DNA of 64,000 nucleotides from Linnemannia elongata (taxonomy: Eukaryota; Mortierellomycota; Mortierellomycetes; Mortierellales; Mortierellaceae). Below the pieces are notes generated by a model. That model was not told the DNA's origin, made no database searches, and was given only the letters and a program-made list of their open reading frames with translations. Below are positions 12,895 through 23,405 of this stretch, one piece after another (the stretch's first letter is position 1; each line of letters begins with the position of its first letter). The position numbers and the translations under genes are program-made. The stretch covers positions 496,001 to 560,000 of the forward strand of contig JAXBDG010000005.1 of assembly GCA_036320915.1 (NCBI GenBank), in the 5' to 3' direction.

Positions 12895-13110
12895 CAGTCG
12901 AACCTGTTAAAATGCATACTTTTATAATGCATAACCTGTCAAAATGCATATTTTCTCTCTTTTTTTTTTTTTTTTTGTCCAGCCCCAGAATCACCAGAAT
13001 TTTGAGCTACAGTATCCTACACTGGAATCTTCATAGTACAACACTGTCAAATTGCATATTGCATAAGATTCATCTGGTCCCATCATTATGCAATTAGACA
13101 GGTTCGACTG
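12895..13110. mobile_element. Short MITE with inverted ends CAGTCGAACCTGT, TA flanks (Tc1/mariner-pogo-like)
   Basis: The left end reads CAGTCGAACCTGTTAAAATGCAT and the right end, on the other strand, reads CAGTCGAACCTGTCTAATTGCAT. The first 13 bases are identical and similarity continues inward. Both ends are flanked by TA, the usual target duplication of Tc1/mariner superfamily elements. The element is 216 bp with no coding capacity. Internal copies of the CCTGTCAAAATGCATA motif (near 12940) and a diverged one (near 13040) give a subterminal repeat structure. The termini are directly visible; assignment to the pogo branch is inferred from the CAG start and TA flanks. Confidence 0.75.
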
Positions 13111-14085
13111 TAATACTAAACTAACTCCAAAAGGCCAAACTACTCCCACTGCTCACTTCTTTCACAACTGTCCATGATAAAAAAAATAAGCGAAGCTATC
13201 TCGTTATCGCCTGCGCTCTCTCTTTTTCTTATTTTTTATGTTCTTTTTCGCAGAACGCGACTTTCAGTTATTTTTAGTCTTGTTTGTTGACAAGGAGAGA
13301 GAAAACAGCAGCGGCAATGAGAAAAACCAAATCTGTCGTTTGAAGAAGCAGTGGCAAAAAAAAAATCAGTCTAGGATTCTAGGAGGTGGAGTGGGTATCT
13401 CGAAAAGGTTGATAAAAGAAAGCAGGTACTACTTGCCTAGCCTTTACGTGTTATGGTGCCAAAAGGAACAAAGAGTACACAGCTCGAGTCGCGAATAAGA
13501 GATACGAACCGCGACGTGGACAAGCCTTTTCTTTATTTGTTTATCCTTGTCGCATTTTTTTTTTTGTTCCTTGACGTGGTGTTTATTTTTACTCCATGTG
13601 CGGCGGGGCTTGATGCACAGGTTGTAAAAGTCGACCTTCCCATAACCACTTCATCGCCACTAGGAAGCGGAGGTACAGTACCCCTCCAAAACATTGCTTA
13701 GCCCAGATTTCCTTGGTTTTTTTTGCGTTAGATTGAGGTGGAGATAACGCAACAAACAAGAAACTGACTCCCCTCTTGTTCTCTCTACGACCTTAGTTTC
13801 TCGTTGCCGCTGGCCTTATTTGTCGAGGTCTCGAATCAACCTCATGACCACGTCGCGCTTCTTCCCTCCCTGTACATCGTGCTTGACATTAAAGTAACCG
13901 ATTGGAAGAAAGTACTAGGAAAGTGGAACGCGTTCTGTTTTACTTGTACATTCTTCATCCATACCTGTGACCCTCAATATACATACATTTTTTTCTCTCG
14001 CCATTTCCCCAGTTCACTGCCAACAGACAAATAGACGCCCTACCATCGCTTTTATTTAACTACCAACTAGAATCCCTAAGAGACT
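13111..14085. other. Non-coding region between MITE and F-box pseudogene
   Basis: AT-rich, with several T runs and short open frames whose translations show no family signal. I see nothing that supports a gene. Confidence 0.5.
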
Positions 14086-15531
14086 CTATAAACGACCTAT
14101 ATGATGCTTAGTAAACCGATGATAAACCTCCATCGGCAACAACAACCCCACACTGTCATCCATATCCTTCTCTCCACTGTCATAAACCTCATCCTGCGGA
14201 TGAATAAATCCCACCTCTTCAACCCGCCTCATCTCCTCATCAAAACATCCACCAGTGATGGACCCTAAAGTCGTTCAGATTCGGGAATATTTCTTAGGAC
14301 GGAAAAATACCCCCCCCCCCCCCCCCCACGTTTTGTGTGATATATTCATCCGCCATACAATTCTAATGTGTGCAAAGTAGGCGCCACAATCCATTGCTTC
14401 CTGGTGATTTCTGATTCCTTTGAGTTTTGACCATCGCTGCTGTCACTGTCGAGAGTAGTAGTGTTCGTGACCAGTGAGGGGCTCAAACAGTACTTCCAGG
14501 GTCAGAATGTGAGAATGTCCAGCGGCGGTGTTGATGTTCAGACTCATGACGCACGCAACCCTCGGCACATCTTCAATAGCTCAAACTGCACCGTCCCGGC
14601 ATACACCTGTGCGGCCTCCATCCACATGTGGTCCACGGGGCACCCGACCGTACTGAGTTGGTTTTTGAACTGTCGATTGTGCTCCTTGACGAAAGGTAAC
14701 TTATCCTGCATAGCCACCTCCTCTTGCACCTCCGCTTCCGACGGGTCATCGTCGTCGTAGTAGGTGGAAATGTCTCTTGGACCAAGACAAAGATCACGTT
14801 CCGAACGAATATAACGATTCTCCAGCTCCAAAAAGTCGATCGATGATACCAATGTATCGCCTGATGCCGGAGACGGGGATGGTCAATGTCTGGAGTTGCT
14901 TGGGGATAGGGTTTGCAAGTATCCAACTAACCTCTCGGGAGTGCGACTTTCGAGAATATTGACGTGAGATGTTCTGTTGTTGTTTTGATTGTGGGTGTCG
15001 TTTCCTGTACTTGAGCGGAATCTGGGTTAGTAGGATGGTAAGAGGAGTTTGAGGCAGTAGATGTGATGTGAAAACCTTTCTGGAGAATGTAGCTTTGTAA
15101 GGCGGGTTTGAACGTTTTCCTCCTCAGAGACCTGAAAGCTTCAATTGTCACCGTCCAAGGCAGAAGTGGCGGATTGTGCCGTGTGGTCCTATGGGTTTTT
15201 TTGTTGGTGGTAATGGTGGTGATATCGTATTCATGAAGTATAGAGACGACCTTGGGAGGTGGACCAGTTTGACCAGAGTACTGAGCAAGGAACTATGAAC
15301 AAGCGAGTCGATGGATCTCAAGGTGTACATTGTTCATTGTTGTTTTGTTCTTTGCATGTTGTGGAATGACTTTTGGAACGGGTCGGAGAAGATGTGATGA
15401 AGGGCGATTGAGGTTACATGGCTGTTGACCTGAAGTAAGGTGGCTCTGGCTTTGAGGGGGAGGAAGTGAATGATGTGGGTGGAGACACTCTGGTAGTCGT
15501 GAGATGTGATCTCGTCCTGCACACTGCACAC
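14086..15531 (-). pseudogene. Degraded F-box protein gene, antisense to the F-box cluster
   Basis: Read on the minus strand, this contains collinear pieces of the F-box family found elsewhere in the window, but in shifting frames with stops. Near 15490-15360 there is an F-box-like start (HIIHFLPLKARATLLQVNSH followed by an IFSDPF stretch). At ~14915-14830 the hallmark LANPIPKQLQTLTIPVSGIR is clear and matches PILEQLQSLTIP of the intact genes. At 14835-14570 comes the middle region with FVKEHNRQFKN. Near 14380 there is LHTLELYGGWI, and an acidic C terminus ends at 14086. An 18-base C run (14310-14327) falls inside. It lies head-to-head with the intact gene at 15709. Frameshifts around 15360, 15150 and 14840 make expression as one protein unlikely. 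Confidence 0.75.
14310..14327 (+). repeat. Poly-C tract (C18)
   Basis: Eighteen consecutive C bases inside the antisense F-box pseudogene. It is the only long G/C homopolymer noticed in the window. Confidence 0.95.
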
Positions 15532-15708
15532 GCTACGTCACCGTCGCACGTTTTTGCTGATAAAGTTGTGCGTGTGAAACAATCTTCTTTCTCCACTCCA
15601 CTCCACCTTCTCCTTCTCTTCGCCTTTTTATTCACCTCTTTCATTCATTTCATTTCATTTCATTTCAGTCCACTTCACTATTTCATTCCCCCCTACAAGA
15701 AAACAACA
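15532..15708. promoter_or_regulatory. Divergent promoter/leader between F-box pseudogene and F-box gene
   Basis: Only 177 bases separate the start of the antisense relic from the ATG at 15709. The segment next to the ATG is CT-rich and includes a tandem catttcattt repeat around 15645-15666, like leaders of the other F-box genes here. Confidence 0.5.
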
Positions 15709-18261
15709 ATGGACCCGCTGTCAAATCTACCCATAGAGTGTCTACAACTCATCCTCCAGGTGCTGGCTCAGGATCGACAAAACGGCGCCCTTGCTGCCCT
15801 TCTCCAAACCAACAAGTACATCGCCTCAATCACTCTCCCCTTCCTGTACGAAAATCCCTATCGAAAAGGCATGCACTGCTACATGTCTGTCCAGACTACT
15901 AGATCAAGAGTACGATCCGATCATGTCCTCACCCGTATGCTCCTCCACCAGCTCCCTCTTGATACCCTCCCTCCCGCCCTATCTTATCTCCTTGAAATAA
16001 CCAATTCACCCCTTCGGAAACCCCTCGACTACGCTGCCTTTATACGCCATCTTTGCCTACCCTCATGGGCCCTTGACCTGGATTACTACTGGCCCCGTCA
16101 CTCTCATCATCGCGAGGCGCTCGCATATATGAAAGGCACCGAGTTCGCACAGTTGTGCAAGGACCACAACTTACTGCCCTGCTACGAAGAAAACCTCGGG
16201 ACACAGTCAGAGATCCTCCAGTACCACTTCCAGGTCATCCTCTGGCGTCAAGCCTGCTGGTCTCTAGCCAGTCCGATTCTTGAACAGCTCCAGTCTCTCA
16301 CCATCCCCGTCTTTGATCTCGACCGCTACTCTGCTGCAATATCTCGCCTTGGGAATCTGGAACACCTCGAATTCGCGCTTGATGATATTGTAGACTACAG
16401 CGAGGAGGCATACTATGGAGGCGATATGGTCATGTCGCCTCAGTTTGAGAGCGAGGCACATGCACGGAAAGAGAGACGATTGCGAGCGATGGTCCAATTT
16501 GTTCGCGATCACGCCCAGCTCTTCCCAGGTCGCCTCAAGACCGTGATCTGTTCCGATGCTGAAATGTGGCCAGACCTGAACCAGACATGTCCTATCGAGA
16601 CCAAGCTGGAGATACTTCGGATCCTGCCTCCTCTCAAAGCACCGACTTTTCTGTCCAAAACCAACTTTTTGCATGTCTCGGCCCATCTCCAGTCGACGGA
16701 TCTCAGTCAAGTACAGGAAATCACCGATATGGAGTCGCCCCCTTGTCTGTGGTACGACGTTCATCGCGACGGACGGGAGTTTCTTCAGAGGTGTCGCGCT
16801 CTGAAGAGTATTCACATGGACACACTTGGCCCAGGATCGTTCGCATGGGCAGTTCAGGAAAAGCGGGACATGGAAAGCCTTGGTAGTAACAGTCGCAACA
16901 CCAACAGCAGTATACAGGGTGGAGTAGTAGGAGCGCCATCGTTGCAGGATCCACGGCCGGCATACCTGGAACATGGACTGGTGCCGCTGGAGGAATTCAA
17001 CATTCTAGAGTCGGACGAGCCCCTCTCGGACGAAGATGACAATGTCGTAGTCGCCTTTAGTCAGACCCTCAAGAAGCTGACCATGACTGCTGCCACATAC
17101 CAGCAGTTGCATATACCTCGGATCCTGCAGGTTGGAGGAGGATGGGTGGACCTTCCTCTTTTAACGACACTCTACATCAGCGCGGCTTGGAACCGACTGT
17201 CACTGGATACACAGTTGTACAGACATTGCCCCAATCTCACTCTGGCCTCGTTCACGGACAACACCACTCGGTATCGATGTCGCGATATCAGGACATGTTT
17301 TGCAGCGGAACTTCCTAGGCTCGATACACTGGATTTGACTGGATGGAGCGGATTGACATTTCATCCGGCGACGCTTCATTCAACAGTGGCGCTCAAGAAG
17401 TTGTGGATTGCGATCGGACGAGATGATGTCGATGCATACTTTATCCCGCCGCGAACAGAGCTGGACCGATCGTTTGATGATGACCTTGCAGGAATGGAAG
17501 GGGGTGACGGTGAAGGTGGCAATGGCGGCACGCCGATTCAAGTGACACAAGAAAGATCCCGAATATGTCGACCAAAGTGGACTTGGGATTGGTTCTTACC
17601 TCAGTTGACCTCGCTCACATTGACGGGTGAGTTTGCGTATCGGTTCCAGTTCAGGATGCTACAGGGGTGTCCGTCGTTGGAGTTTCTGAGTCTGAACATG
17701 CGTTTAACCGACCGGAGTGAGGAGTTCACCCGGGTTCTGTCGAAAGCCGATCTGTTTATGCCAATGGTGACCGACAATACGGGGAGAGAGGGATCATTCT
17801 CGCAGGAGCAGCAGCAGCATCAGCAGCAAGGGGGAGAGGCCATTGTGGCACCAGCACTTGAAGTCGTACGATTGATGGGGCCGTGGGTGATTGGTGATGA
17901 GCTTTTGGTACAGTTTTTTATCCATATGCTTCCGAGTCTGGCGGATCTGGAGGAGGAAGGGGTGACGGGATATACACTTCAGAGAATGTGTGAGGTGTTG
18001 AGGACGATGCCGAACAAAATTGAAGAGATGCATTTGAGTCTTCCTGAGCCCTCCGAGGAGGATGCCCAGGAGATGGGTCTGGTTGGCGAGAGAGATGACA
18101 GCGTTGAAAACGATGACGATGTCTGTATTGGGGATGATGGTGTCAATGCTGGGGCTGAAGATGGAGATGAAGTGGAGGAAGAAGCGGGATTGGGAGTGAG
18201 TCTTTATCTGGAGTGGAACAAGTATTTCCTCAAGAAGGAGATTCCTCCAGACGTGGTCTGA
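15709..18261 (+). CDS. F-box protein with LRR-like repeats (family member 1)
   Basis: Intronless, 850 residues. I chose the ATG in ACAACAATGGACCCG because the family consensus starts there (MDPLSNLPIECLQLI); the open frame extends 81 codons upstream only through a CT-rich leader. Residues 1-50 form the F-box, which in known proteins binds Skp1 in SCF ubiquitin ligases. Family landmarks follow: SPILEQLQSLTIP (~185), FVRDHAQLFPG (~265), FAWAVQEK (~380), LTFHPATLH (~550), a YFIPP motif, an acidic/Gly linker, then KWTWDWFLPQL and GEFAYRFQFRML (~625-650). The C-terminal region is leucine-rich and ends in an acidic tail. By analogy the leucine-rich part would choose a substrate; the substrate is unknown. 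It lies head-to-head with the antisense pseudogene. Confidence 0.85.
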   Translation: MDPLSNLPIECLQLILQVLAQDRQNGALAALLQTNKYIASITLPFLYENPYRKGMHCYMSVQTTRSRVRSDHVLTRMLLHQLPLDTLPPALSYLLEITNSPLRKPLDYAAFIRHLCLPSWALDLDYYWPRHSHHREALAYMKGTEFAQLCKDHNLLPCYEENLGTQSEILQYHFQVILWRQACWSLASPILEQLQSLTIPVFDLDRYSAAISRLGNLEHLEFALDDIVDYSEEAYYGGDMVMSPQFESEAHARKERRLRAMVQFVRDHAQLFPGRLKTVICSDAEMWPDLNQTCPIETKLEILRILPPLKAPTFLSKTNFLHVSAHLQSTDLSQVQEITDMESPPCLWYDVHRDGREFLQRCRALKSIHMDTLGPGSFAWAVQEKRDMESLGSNSRNTNSSIQGGVVGAPSLQDPRPAYLEHGLVPLEEFNILESDEPLSDEDDNVVVAFSQTLKKLTMTAATYQQLHIPRILQVGGGWVDLPLLTTLYISAAWNRLSLDTQLYRHCPNLTLASFTDNTTRYRCRDIRTCFAAELPRLDTLDLTGWSGLTFHPATLHSTVALKKLWIAIGRDDVDAYFIPPRTELDRSFDDDLAGMEGGDGEGGNGGTPIQVTQERSRICRPKWTWDWFLPQLTSLTLTGEFAYRFQFRMLQGCPSLEFLSLNMRLTDRSEEFTRVLSKADLFMPMVTDNTGREGSFSQEQQQHQQQGGEAIVAPALEVVRLMGPWVIGDELLVQFFIHMLPSLADLEEEGVTGYTLQRMCEVLRTMPNKIEEMHLSLPEPSEEDAQEMGLVGERDDSVENDDDVCIGDDGVNAGAEDGDEVEEEAGLGVSLYLEWNKYFLKKEIPPDVV

Positions 18262-18589
18262 TCTGAGCGGAGCAAATAAAAATTTCAGCTCGTTCAAAAT
18301 TTAATTTGGATTGATAATTCGTTGTGTATATCGCCCTACTAATACCGCTGCTGCTGTTTCTTCACCGTCGTTGGTGGTTCGAGAACGCGTTGTGGGCGCC
18401 GTAGGTCCAGAATTTCATATTACACAGTGACTGGGGCTCAAGCGGTATGACCATGTCATAGTTTGTGAATTGTGATTTTCCATAAGCGAACCATTTTATT
18501 CACGAATACTTGCAAACAAAATCTTCGATAATAAAAAGGTTCTTTCAATCCTTTTGAATTTGCTCCGCTACCACAAGACAACGAAGAGC

Positions 18590-19400
18590 GTCTTACCCTC
18601 GATCCACAATTGCTCCCACATTGTCCCAACCTACGGATTATCGGACTCTTCGACAATACCCTTGAATAGATGTCGTTCCATGGCACCCAGCCCGCCTGAG
18701 CAGTCTTCAGGATTTGACTCTTGGTGGCTGGAGCGCACTCGTATTCCACCCTGCGCTTTCGAGTCGTGCAAGAACCTGAACAGTTTGAAGATCATGCCTT
18801 CCCACTCCAACATTCGTGACTGTTTTTATTCCATCGGTGTAGGAACTGGATCAGTCTTATGGGCTTTCTCAGAACACCGTCAACGACAACGATGGCGAGG
18901 CAGTAGGTGTGGATATGTCAGCCGTTATTATTCGATCTCAATGGACGTGAGACGGGTATTTGCCGTTGAAGACACTCGTATTGTAGGGCGGGGTGGCATA
19001 TCGATTTGGGTTCAGGATGTTGGTGGATGTCCTTGTCTGGATACATTGCATCTAGACATATCGACGGACCGTGACAAGCCCACTCGGACTATCTCCAACG
19101 CCAACATTTTTCTTCCTGCCAGTATCGACAACGACGGTGACGACGACGACGACGACGACAGCGGCTCAGTAGGACCGTCATCAACGCGTACAGCAACTGC
19201 CGCGAGGACCATTGCGCCTTCTGTCCAGACCCTATCGATGCACGGGCGCTGGATCTTCGATAGAACCTCCATTTTGCTATCCTCATTCTTATCCTTCATG
19301 TTTCCGAACCTGGTGGAGCTGAACGAAAAGGACTAGAGGGGGATCAAGGTGAAGCACCTTGTTGAGACCGTCATTACCGCCGCCAACAACAACAACAGTA
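18590..19400 (+). pseudogene. F-box family relic, C-terminal half only
   Basis: Collinear similarity to the C-terminal half of the neighbouring F-box genes in broken frames. It begins with LDPQLLPHCPNLRIIGLFDN, continues (another frame) with LQDLTLGGWSALVFHPALS, matching the FHP landmark, and then GCPCLDTLHLDIST and PSVQTLSMHGRWIFDR. The N-terminal half, including the F-box, is absent. Internal stops near 18667, 18700 and 18780 and frame changes show it is not functional. It sits between two intact genes of the family, consistent with a truncated tandem copy. Confidence 0.75.
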
Positions 19401-19813
19401 AGCCGAGAGAAGTTTATTTTTTTGTTGTTCTACCACCCTCTTTGCTCTGCGCAGTTGTTGTTTAATCCTTGGAAGCGTTATTCTTGAGAAGGCGCGGTAG
19501 ATATGTAAAGGTGGTGCGTTAGGTAAAAAAAAAAAAAAAAAAAAGGCCTAGTCCTCAGGGGCTTTGCACTTTACGTGACGGGCATCAATTAAACCTCCTA
19601 AATGTGGGGGGCACAGCAAAAAGTTAAAATTTTTGCACAATGGTAGCTTTGTGCATCAACAGCTACACAGTTAGACACAGAGAAGAAGATATAAATGCGA
19701 GACGCATGACCATGCAGTCACTGTTCTCTTCCTTCTTTTTTTTAACACCATCCCCGACCTTTCCCCTCATTCACTGTTTTTCACCTCCTTCCTCCAAACA
19801 CACTGTTTCAAGC
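19401..19813. promoter_or_regulatory. Upstream region of F-box gene 2
   Basis: Holds an A20 tract (19525-19544) and a short CT-rich leader right before the ATG. No gene seen. Confidence 0.5.
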
Positions 19814-22357
19814 ATGGATCCACTCTCACAACTACCTTTAGAATGCCTTCACACCATCCTCGCATACTTAGTCCACGACAACAATACCTTCAAGCTTACC
19901 CCCCTCCTCCGAACCAACAGATACCTCGCCGCTGTTGTTCTTCCGTACCTCTACAACAATCCCTACCAATTCGCTCGCTACGAGGAATCCGCTTCGCGAC
20001 CTGGCTACGACTCTAAAGCGAAAGACCCCATCATCGCCCAGATCCCTACTCGCACCTTACTCAACTCTTTGCCGCCTTCGGCCGTTCTCCCCAAGGTCCT
20101 CTCTCTCGCACTCCAGCCTGTCGGATCATCCATCCTCCCAGTCTCTACGAAATCCTCACGCATTACCGCCGTCACTGCTGCTGCTATTTCAGGATCACCC
20201 CGTCCACTGGACTACCTTGCCCAGATCCGCCACCTCCATCACCAGCCCTGGGCCATTGGAGACGATCAGCTGTGGAAATGGACTCAACCCCCACCAGGCG
20301 TAGAGAAATTCATCAACACAAAGGAGTTCTCAGACCTCTGCAAGGCTGACCATTTGGTCCCGAACCACGATTGGAGTTGGCTTATCAGAGACAGGAAGGC
20401 ATTCAACCAACACTGCTTCAAGGTCCTGTTTTTTCGAGAGGCGAGCTGGGCGTTGGCAGAGCCAATCCTGGAGCAACTACAGTCTTTGACGATCCCGACT
20501 TCGACTATAGGGCGGTACATTGGGTCATTGTCTATGGGGCCGCTGAGGAAACTGGAACGCCGTCTGGAGTCGTCGCCGATTGGCCGGCTGAGGAGGCTGG
20601 AACGACTGCATTTCATTTTGGATAGAGCTTTAATCACAACTCTGGGTGTGAGAAGGGGTGCAGAGGGAGTTAGGGAGGAGACGGAGCCGGATTTCGGATC
20701 GATGGTCCGGTTTGTGCATGAACATACTCGAACATTCCCGGGAGTATTGAGGGCAGTGACCACAAGTCAAAGCAATCTCCGGATGGCGCAGTTTTGGGCA
20801 TACTCGTGTCCAGAGGCTATTCAGATCGAGCTCAATCGCATGCTGCCAGCGGTGGTGAAGCCTACGTCTTTGAATACACAGGCTCACATGCTTCAGTTCA
20901 TGGCGCACCCTTTGGAGACGGATTTGAGCAGGGTTGTGGACTTGGACTTTACGCTGTTCGAGTTCAGCAGAGGTACTGGGAAGGACATGCTTTATAAGAG
21001 CCAGAGCTTCATCCAGCGATGTCGAGCCCTTCGGAAGTTGAAGATTGACGCAGTACAGGAGGGTACGTTTGCATGGGCGGTGGAGGAGAAGCTCCTTTTG
21101 GATCAGCTCAAGGATACCAATGGCAGAGTAAGGAGTCATAAGGATGTGCCGAAATACGTTGAGCGGGGGGAGGATGCCGCATGTTCAACTGAGCTCTTTC
21201 GCACGGGTTTGGTTCAGCTGGAGGATGTTGTTATTAATAATTGGGCATCACCATCAACGCAGATGGTGGACGACTTGGTGGTGGGTTTCAGTCAAACCTT
21301 GAAACGTCTTAGGGGGGTGGACTGTTCAGGGGGTGAGGACTCTTTGGAGCCTTCCTTACCCTGTTTTATTGGAGAAAACTGGGTTGATCTGCCTGTTTTG
21401 ACACACCTTGGACTCTTCGCTAGCAGAAAAAGGATTGTCATCGACCGTCATCTCCTCACTCGATGTCCCAACCTTGTCGAGGTCTCTCTTGCTGACGACA
21501 CTCTGGAATACAATTGGAGGGATATTGAGCCCACTGTGCCCGCTCACCTTCCCAATCTGGAATCTTTGGAACTCGTCGGTTGGCCGGCCTACACTTTTCA
21601 CCCAAAGACCCTTCACTCGGCTGATCGACTCAGGAGCCTATCGATCACGAGCAAGGCATACGACAGTAGCGAGGACAGACATTCCTGGAACTTCTTCGAC
21701 AACATAGACGAGGTCACTGACTGCAATTACTTTATCCCTCCAATCAAGGAACTCTACCAGTCCTACGACATCCAGAACCACTATTCGACTATGCCTTTGG
21801 CACCATCGCCAACTGACTTTCGACCAAAGTGGACATGGGATTGGTACCTTCCAAACCTCGTCTCGATCAAATTGTCCTCCGAGTTTGCCTTCCTGTTCCA
21901 GTTCCGGATGCTTCAAGGTTGTCCTGTCCTACAAACCCTCGAGCTCAAGATTCGCACCTCCAGAAGCGCACACACGCGGACCATTACCAACATGGACATG
22001 TTCACTCCTTCCCTCGACTTGATTAATGTACCGTCCCTCACCAAACTCCGTATGCACGGCCCCTGGATATTCTCCTATCCATCTATGGCCCACAAGTTCC
22101 TGACAGGCATGTTCCCCAACCTCGAGTCCCTCTCTGCAATCGGATGGGTTGGTCTCTCCATGTCTGATCTAATCCACTTGATCAGGACCATGCCCAAGCC
22201 TATCAAGGAGCTGCTCTTGGATAAGAGTAAAGCATGCAAAACGAAGGAAATGAAGCAGTTGGGGTTGGTCACACAGAAGGATGTTGTCGAGTATAATGAG
22301 AAAAACATCTTGACGACTGTAAAATTCTTTGACGCGAGATGGTTTCTGTTGCGATGA
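19814..22357 (+). CDS. F-box protein with LRR-like repeats (family member 2)
   Basis: Intronless, 847 residues, starting MDPLSQLPLECLHTILAYL at the family start site; the 58 upstream in-frame codons are leader-like. It shares all landmarks: F-box (1-50), EPILEQLQSLTIP (~215), FVHEHTRTFPG (~300), FAWAVEEK (~420), YTFHPKTLH (~595), YFIPPIKEL (~640), then KWTWDWYLPNL and SEFAFLFQFRML (~675-695). The C terminus has a leucine-rich PSLTKLRMHGPWIF segment. An in-frame repeat of LRKLERRLESSPIGRLRRLE (~240-260) is peculiar to this copy. It is flanked by relics of the same family on both sides. It probably acts as a Skp1-binding adaptor; the target is unknown. Confidence 0.85.
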   Translation: MDPLSQLPLECLHTILAYLVHDNNTFKLTPLLRTNRYLAAVVLPYLYNNPYQFARYEESASRPGYDSKAKDPIIAQIPTRTLLNSLPPSAVLPKVLSLALQPVGSSILPVSTKSSRITAVTAAAISGSPRPLDYLAQIRHLHHQPWAIGDDQLWKWTQPPPGVEKFINTKEFSDLCKADHLVPNHDWSWLIRDRKAFNQHCFKVLFFREASWALAEPILEQLQSLTIPTSTIGRYIGSLSMGPLRKLERRLESSPIGRLRRLERLHFILDRALITTLGVRRGAEGVREETEPDFGSMVRFVHEHTRTFPGVLRAVTTSQSNLRMAQFWAYSCPEAIQIELNRMLPAVVKPTSLNTQAHMLQFMAHPLETDLSRVVDLDFTLFEFSRGTGKDMLYKSQSFIQRCRALRKLKIDAVQEGTFAWAVEEKLLLDQLKDTNGRVRSHKDVPKYVERGEDAACSTELFRTGLVQLEDVVINNWASPSTQMVDDLVVGFSQTLKRLRGVDCSGGEDSLEPSLPCFIGENWVDLPVLTHLGLFASRKRIVIDRHLLTRCPNLVEVSLADDTLEYNWRDIEPTVPAHLPNLESLELVGWPAYTFHPKTLHSADRLRSLSITSKAYDSSEDRHSWNFFDNIDEVTDCNYFIPPIKELYQSYDIQNHYSTMPLAPSPTDFRPKWTWDWYLPNLVSIKLSSEFAFLFQFRMLQGCPVLQTLELKIRTSRSAHTRTITNMDMFTPSLDLINVPSLTKLRMHGPWIFSYPSMAHKFLTGMFPNLESLSAIGWVGLSMSDLIHLIRTMPKPIKELLLDKSKACKTKEMKQLGLVTQKDVVEYNEKNILTTVKFFDARWFLLR

Positions 22358-22647
22358 TGGACGCTTTATTTTTTGTCATTTTGCTATTCCTTATTTTTTT
22401 TTTCTTTTTCTCGTTAAGACAAATGGATATGAAAACAAAGACGCAATTGCTCAAATTTTTATGATTTTTTTTGTAGAGTATTTCCTTGGATGCTTTAACA
22501 GGACGGAGAAAAGAAAGGGTGTAGAGTTGAGGTCGGAAAGAGAAAGGTCGTGTTCGTGCGAATTGATTTTTTCAATCCTTCTTCTTCCCACCCACAGTCA
22601 AGGCTGCACAAACACCGAGTCCTGATTAGACTTTCCTATTGCCTAAA

Positions 22648-22830
22648 CAGATCAAGTTACGGTTGTTGCATGTAGGTGCGCCTTTTGACCGAGAGGAGAT
22701 GGAACAATTTGGGTCGGTTGGTAAAGATATGCAGTATTATGTGGACAGTGGAGATGTGTTGATCACTATCAAGTTCACCGATAGGCTGCAGTATCTTATC
22801 TTACGTGAGGGTCATTTGGGAGAGGTAAGT
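22648..22830 (+). pseudogene. F-box family relic, C-terminal ~60 residues
   Basis: The frame from 22648 translates to IKLRLLHVGAPFDREEMEQF and continues with a VLITIKFTDRLQYL segment. It aligns with the last 60 residues of the gene just upstream (IKELLLDKSKACKTKEMKQL and TVKFFDARWFL). It has no start or F-box and reads on into low-complexity sequence, so it is a truncated duplicate. Confidence 0.65.
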
Positions 22831-23252
22831 AAAAATGTGAGTGTGAAAATGAGCACATGCCTTTTTTGTGTTCTGTGGGCTACAGGCAAGTTAGCGCGAA
22901 GAAAAAAAAAATATCCAGGGCTGAATCTCATGAATGACATGATAGTGCAAGAATAGAGTTTTTTTTTGTTGAACGAGACTAGGGAAGAGGGGAAACGTGA
23001 GGGCGACCATAAAAAAAATGATGCGTCGATTCTCTTGCCTGTGGTTGATTGCATTGCTTGCGAGCGAGTCCTAAGACAGGTTTTATCCGTATCTGAACGC
23101 CACCAACATTTCGCGATCAAATTTTTTATTTTTTTTCTTAAGCTATCTTCGCCTTCTCTCCCAATATCACGGGTCAAAGTTCTGAGACCTTTGCTTCTTT
23201 TGCTATCGCTGTTTTGTGATGTTTCTGTTCTGTCCACTTACTTTGCAGGTTC

Positions 23253-23283
<31 letters not shown>

Positions 23284-23405
23284 CAAGTTTATTCACTGGG
23301 TATTCAAAGTTGTACTGCAATAAAAGAAAATTAGGAAGGCTACTCTGTCGATCATCAAGGCAGAAAGAAAAAATGCGGCGCATGAGCCTGACCAGACCCA
23401 GGAGT
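22831..23405. other. Non-coding region with T30 tract
   Basis: Between the F-box relic and the stop of the secreted protein gene. It contains poly-T (23254-23283) about 120 bases beyond that stop. No coding signal recognised. Confidence 0.5.

Noticed and set aside
13095..13112. GGTTCGA as a tRNA B box
   Set aside because: It is the inner part of the MITE inverted end (its mirror occurs at 12895); no A box or cloverleaf surrounds it. No other tRNA candidate was found.
18554..19336. A 260-codon frame as a real gene
   Set aside because: Its content only makes sense as a frame-broken C-terminal half of the neighbouring F-box proteins, so it is listed as a relic.
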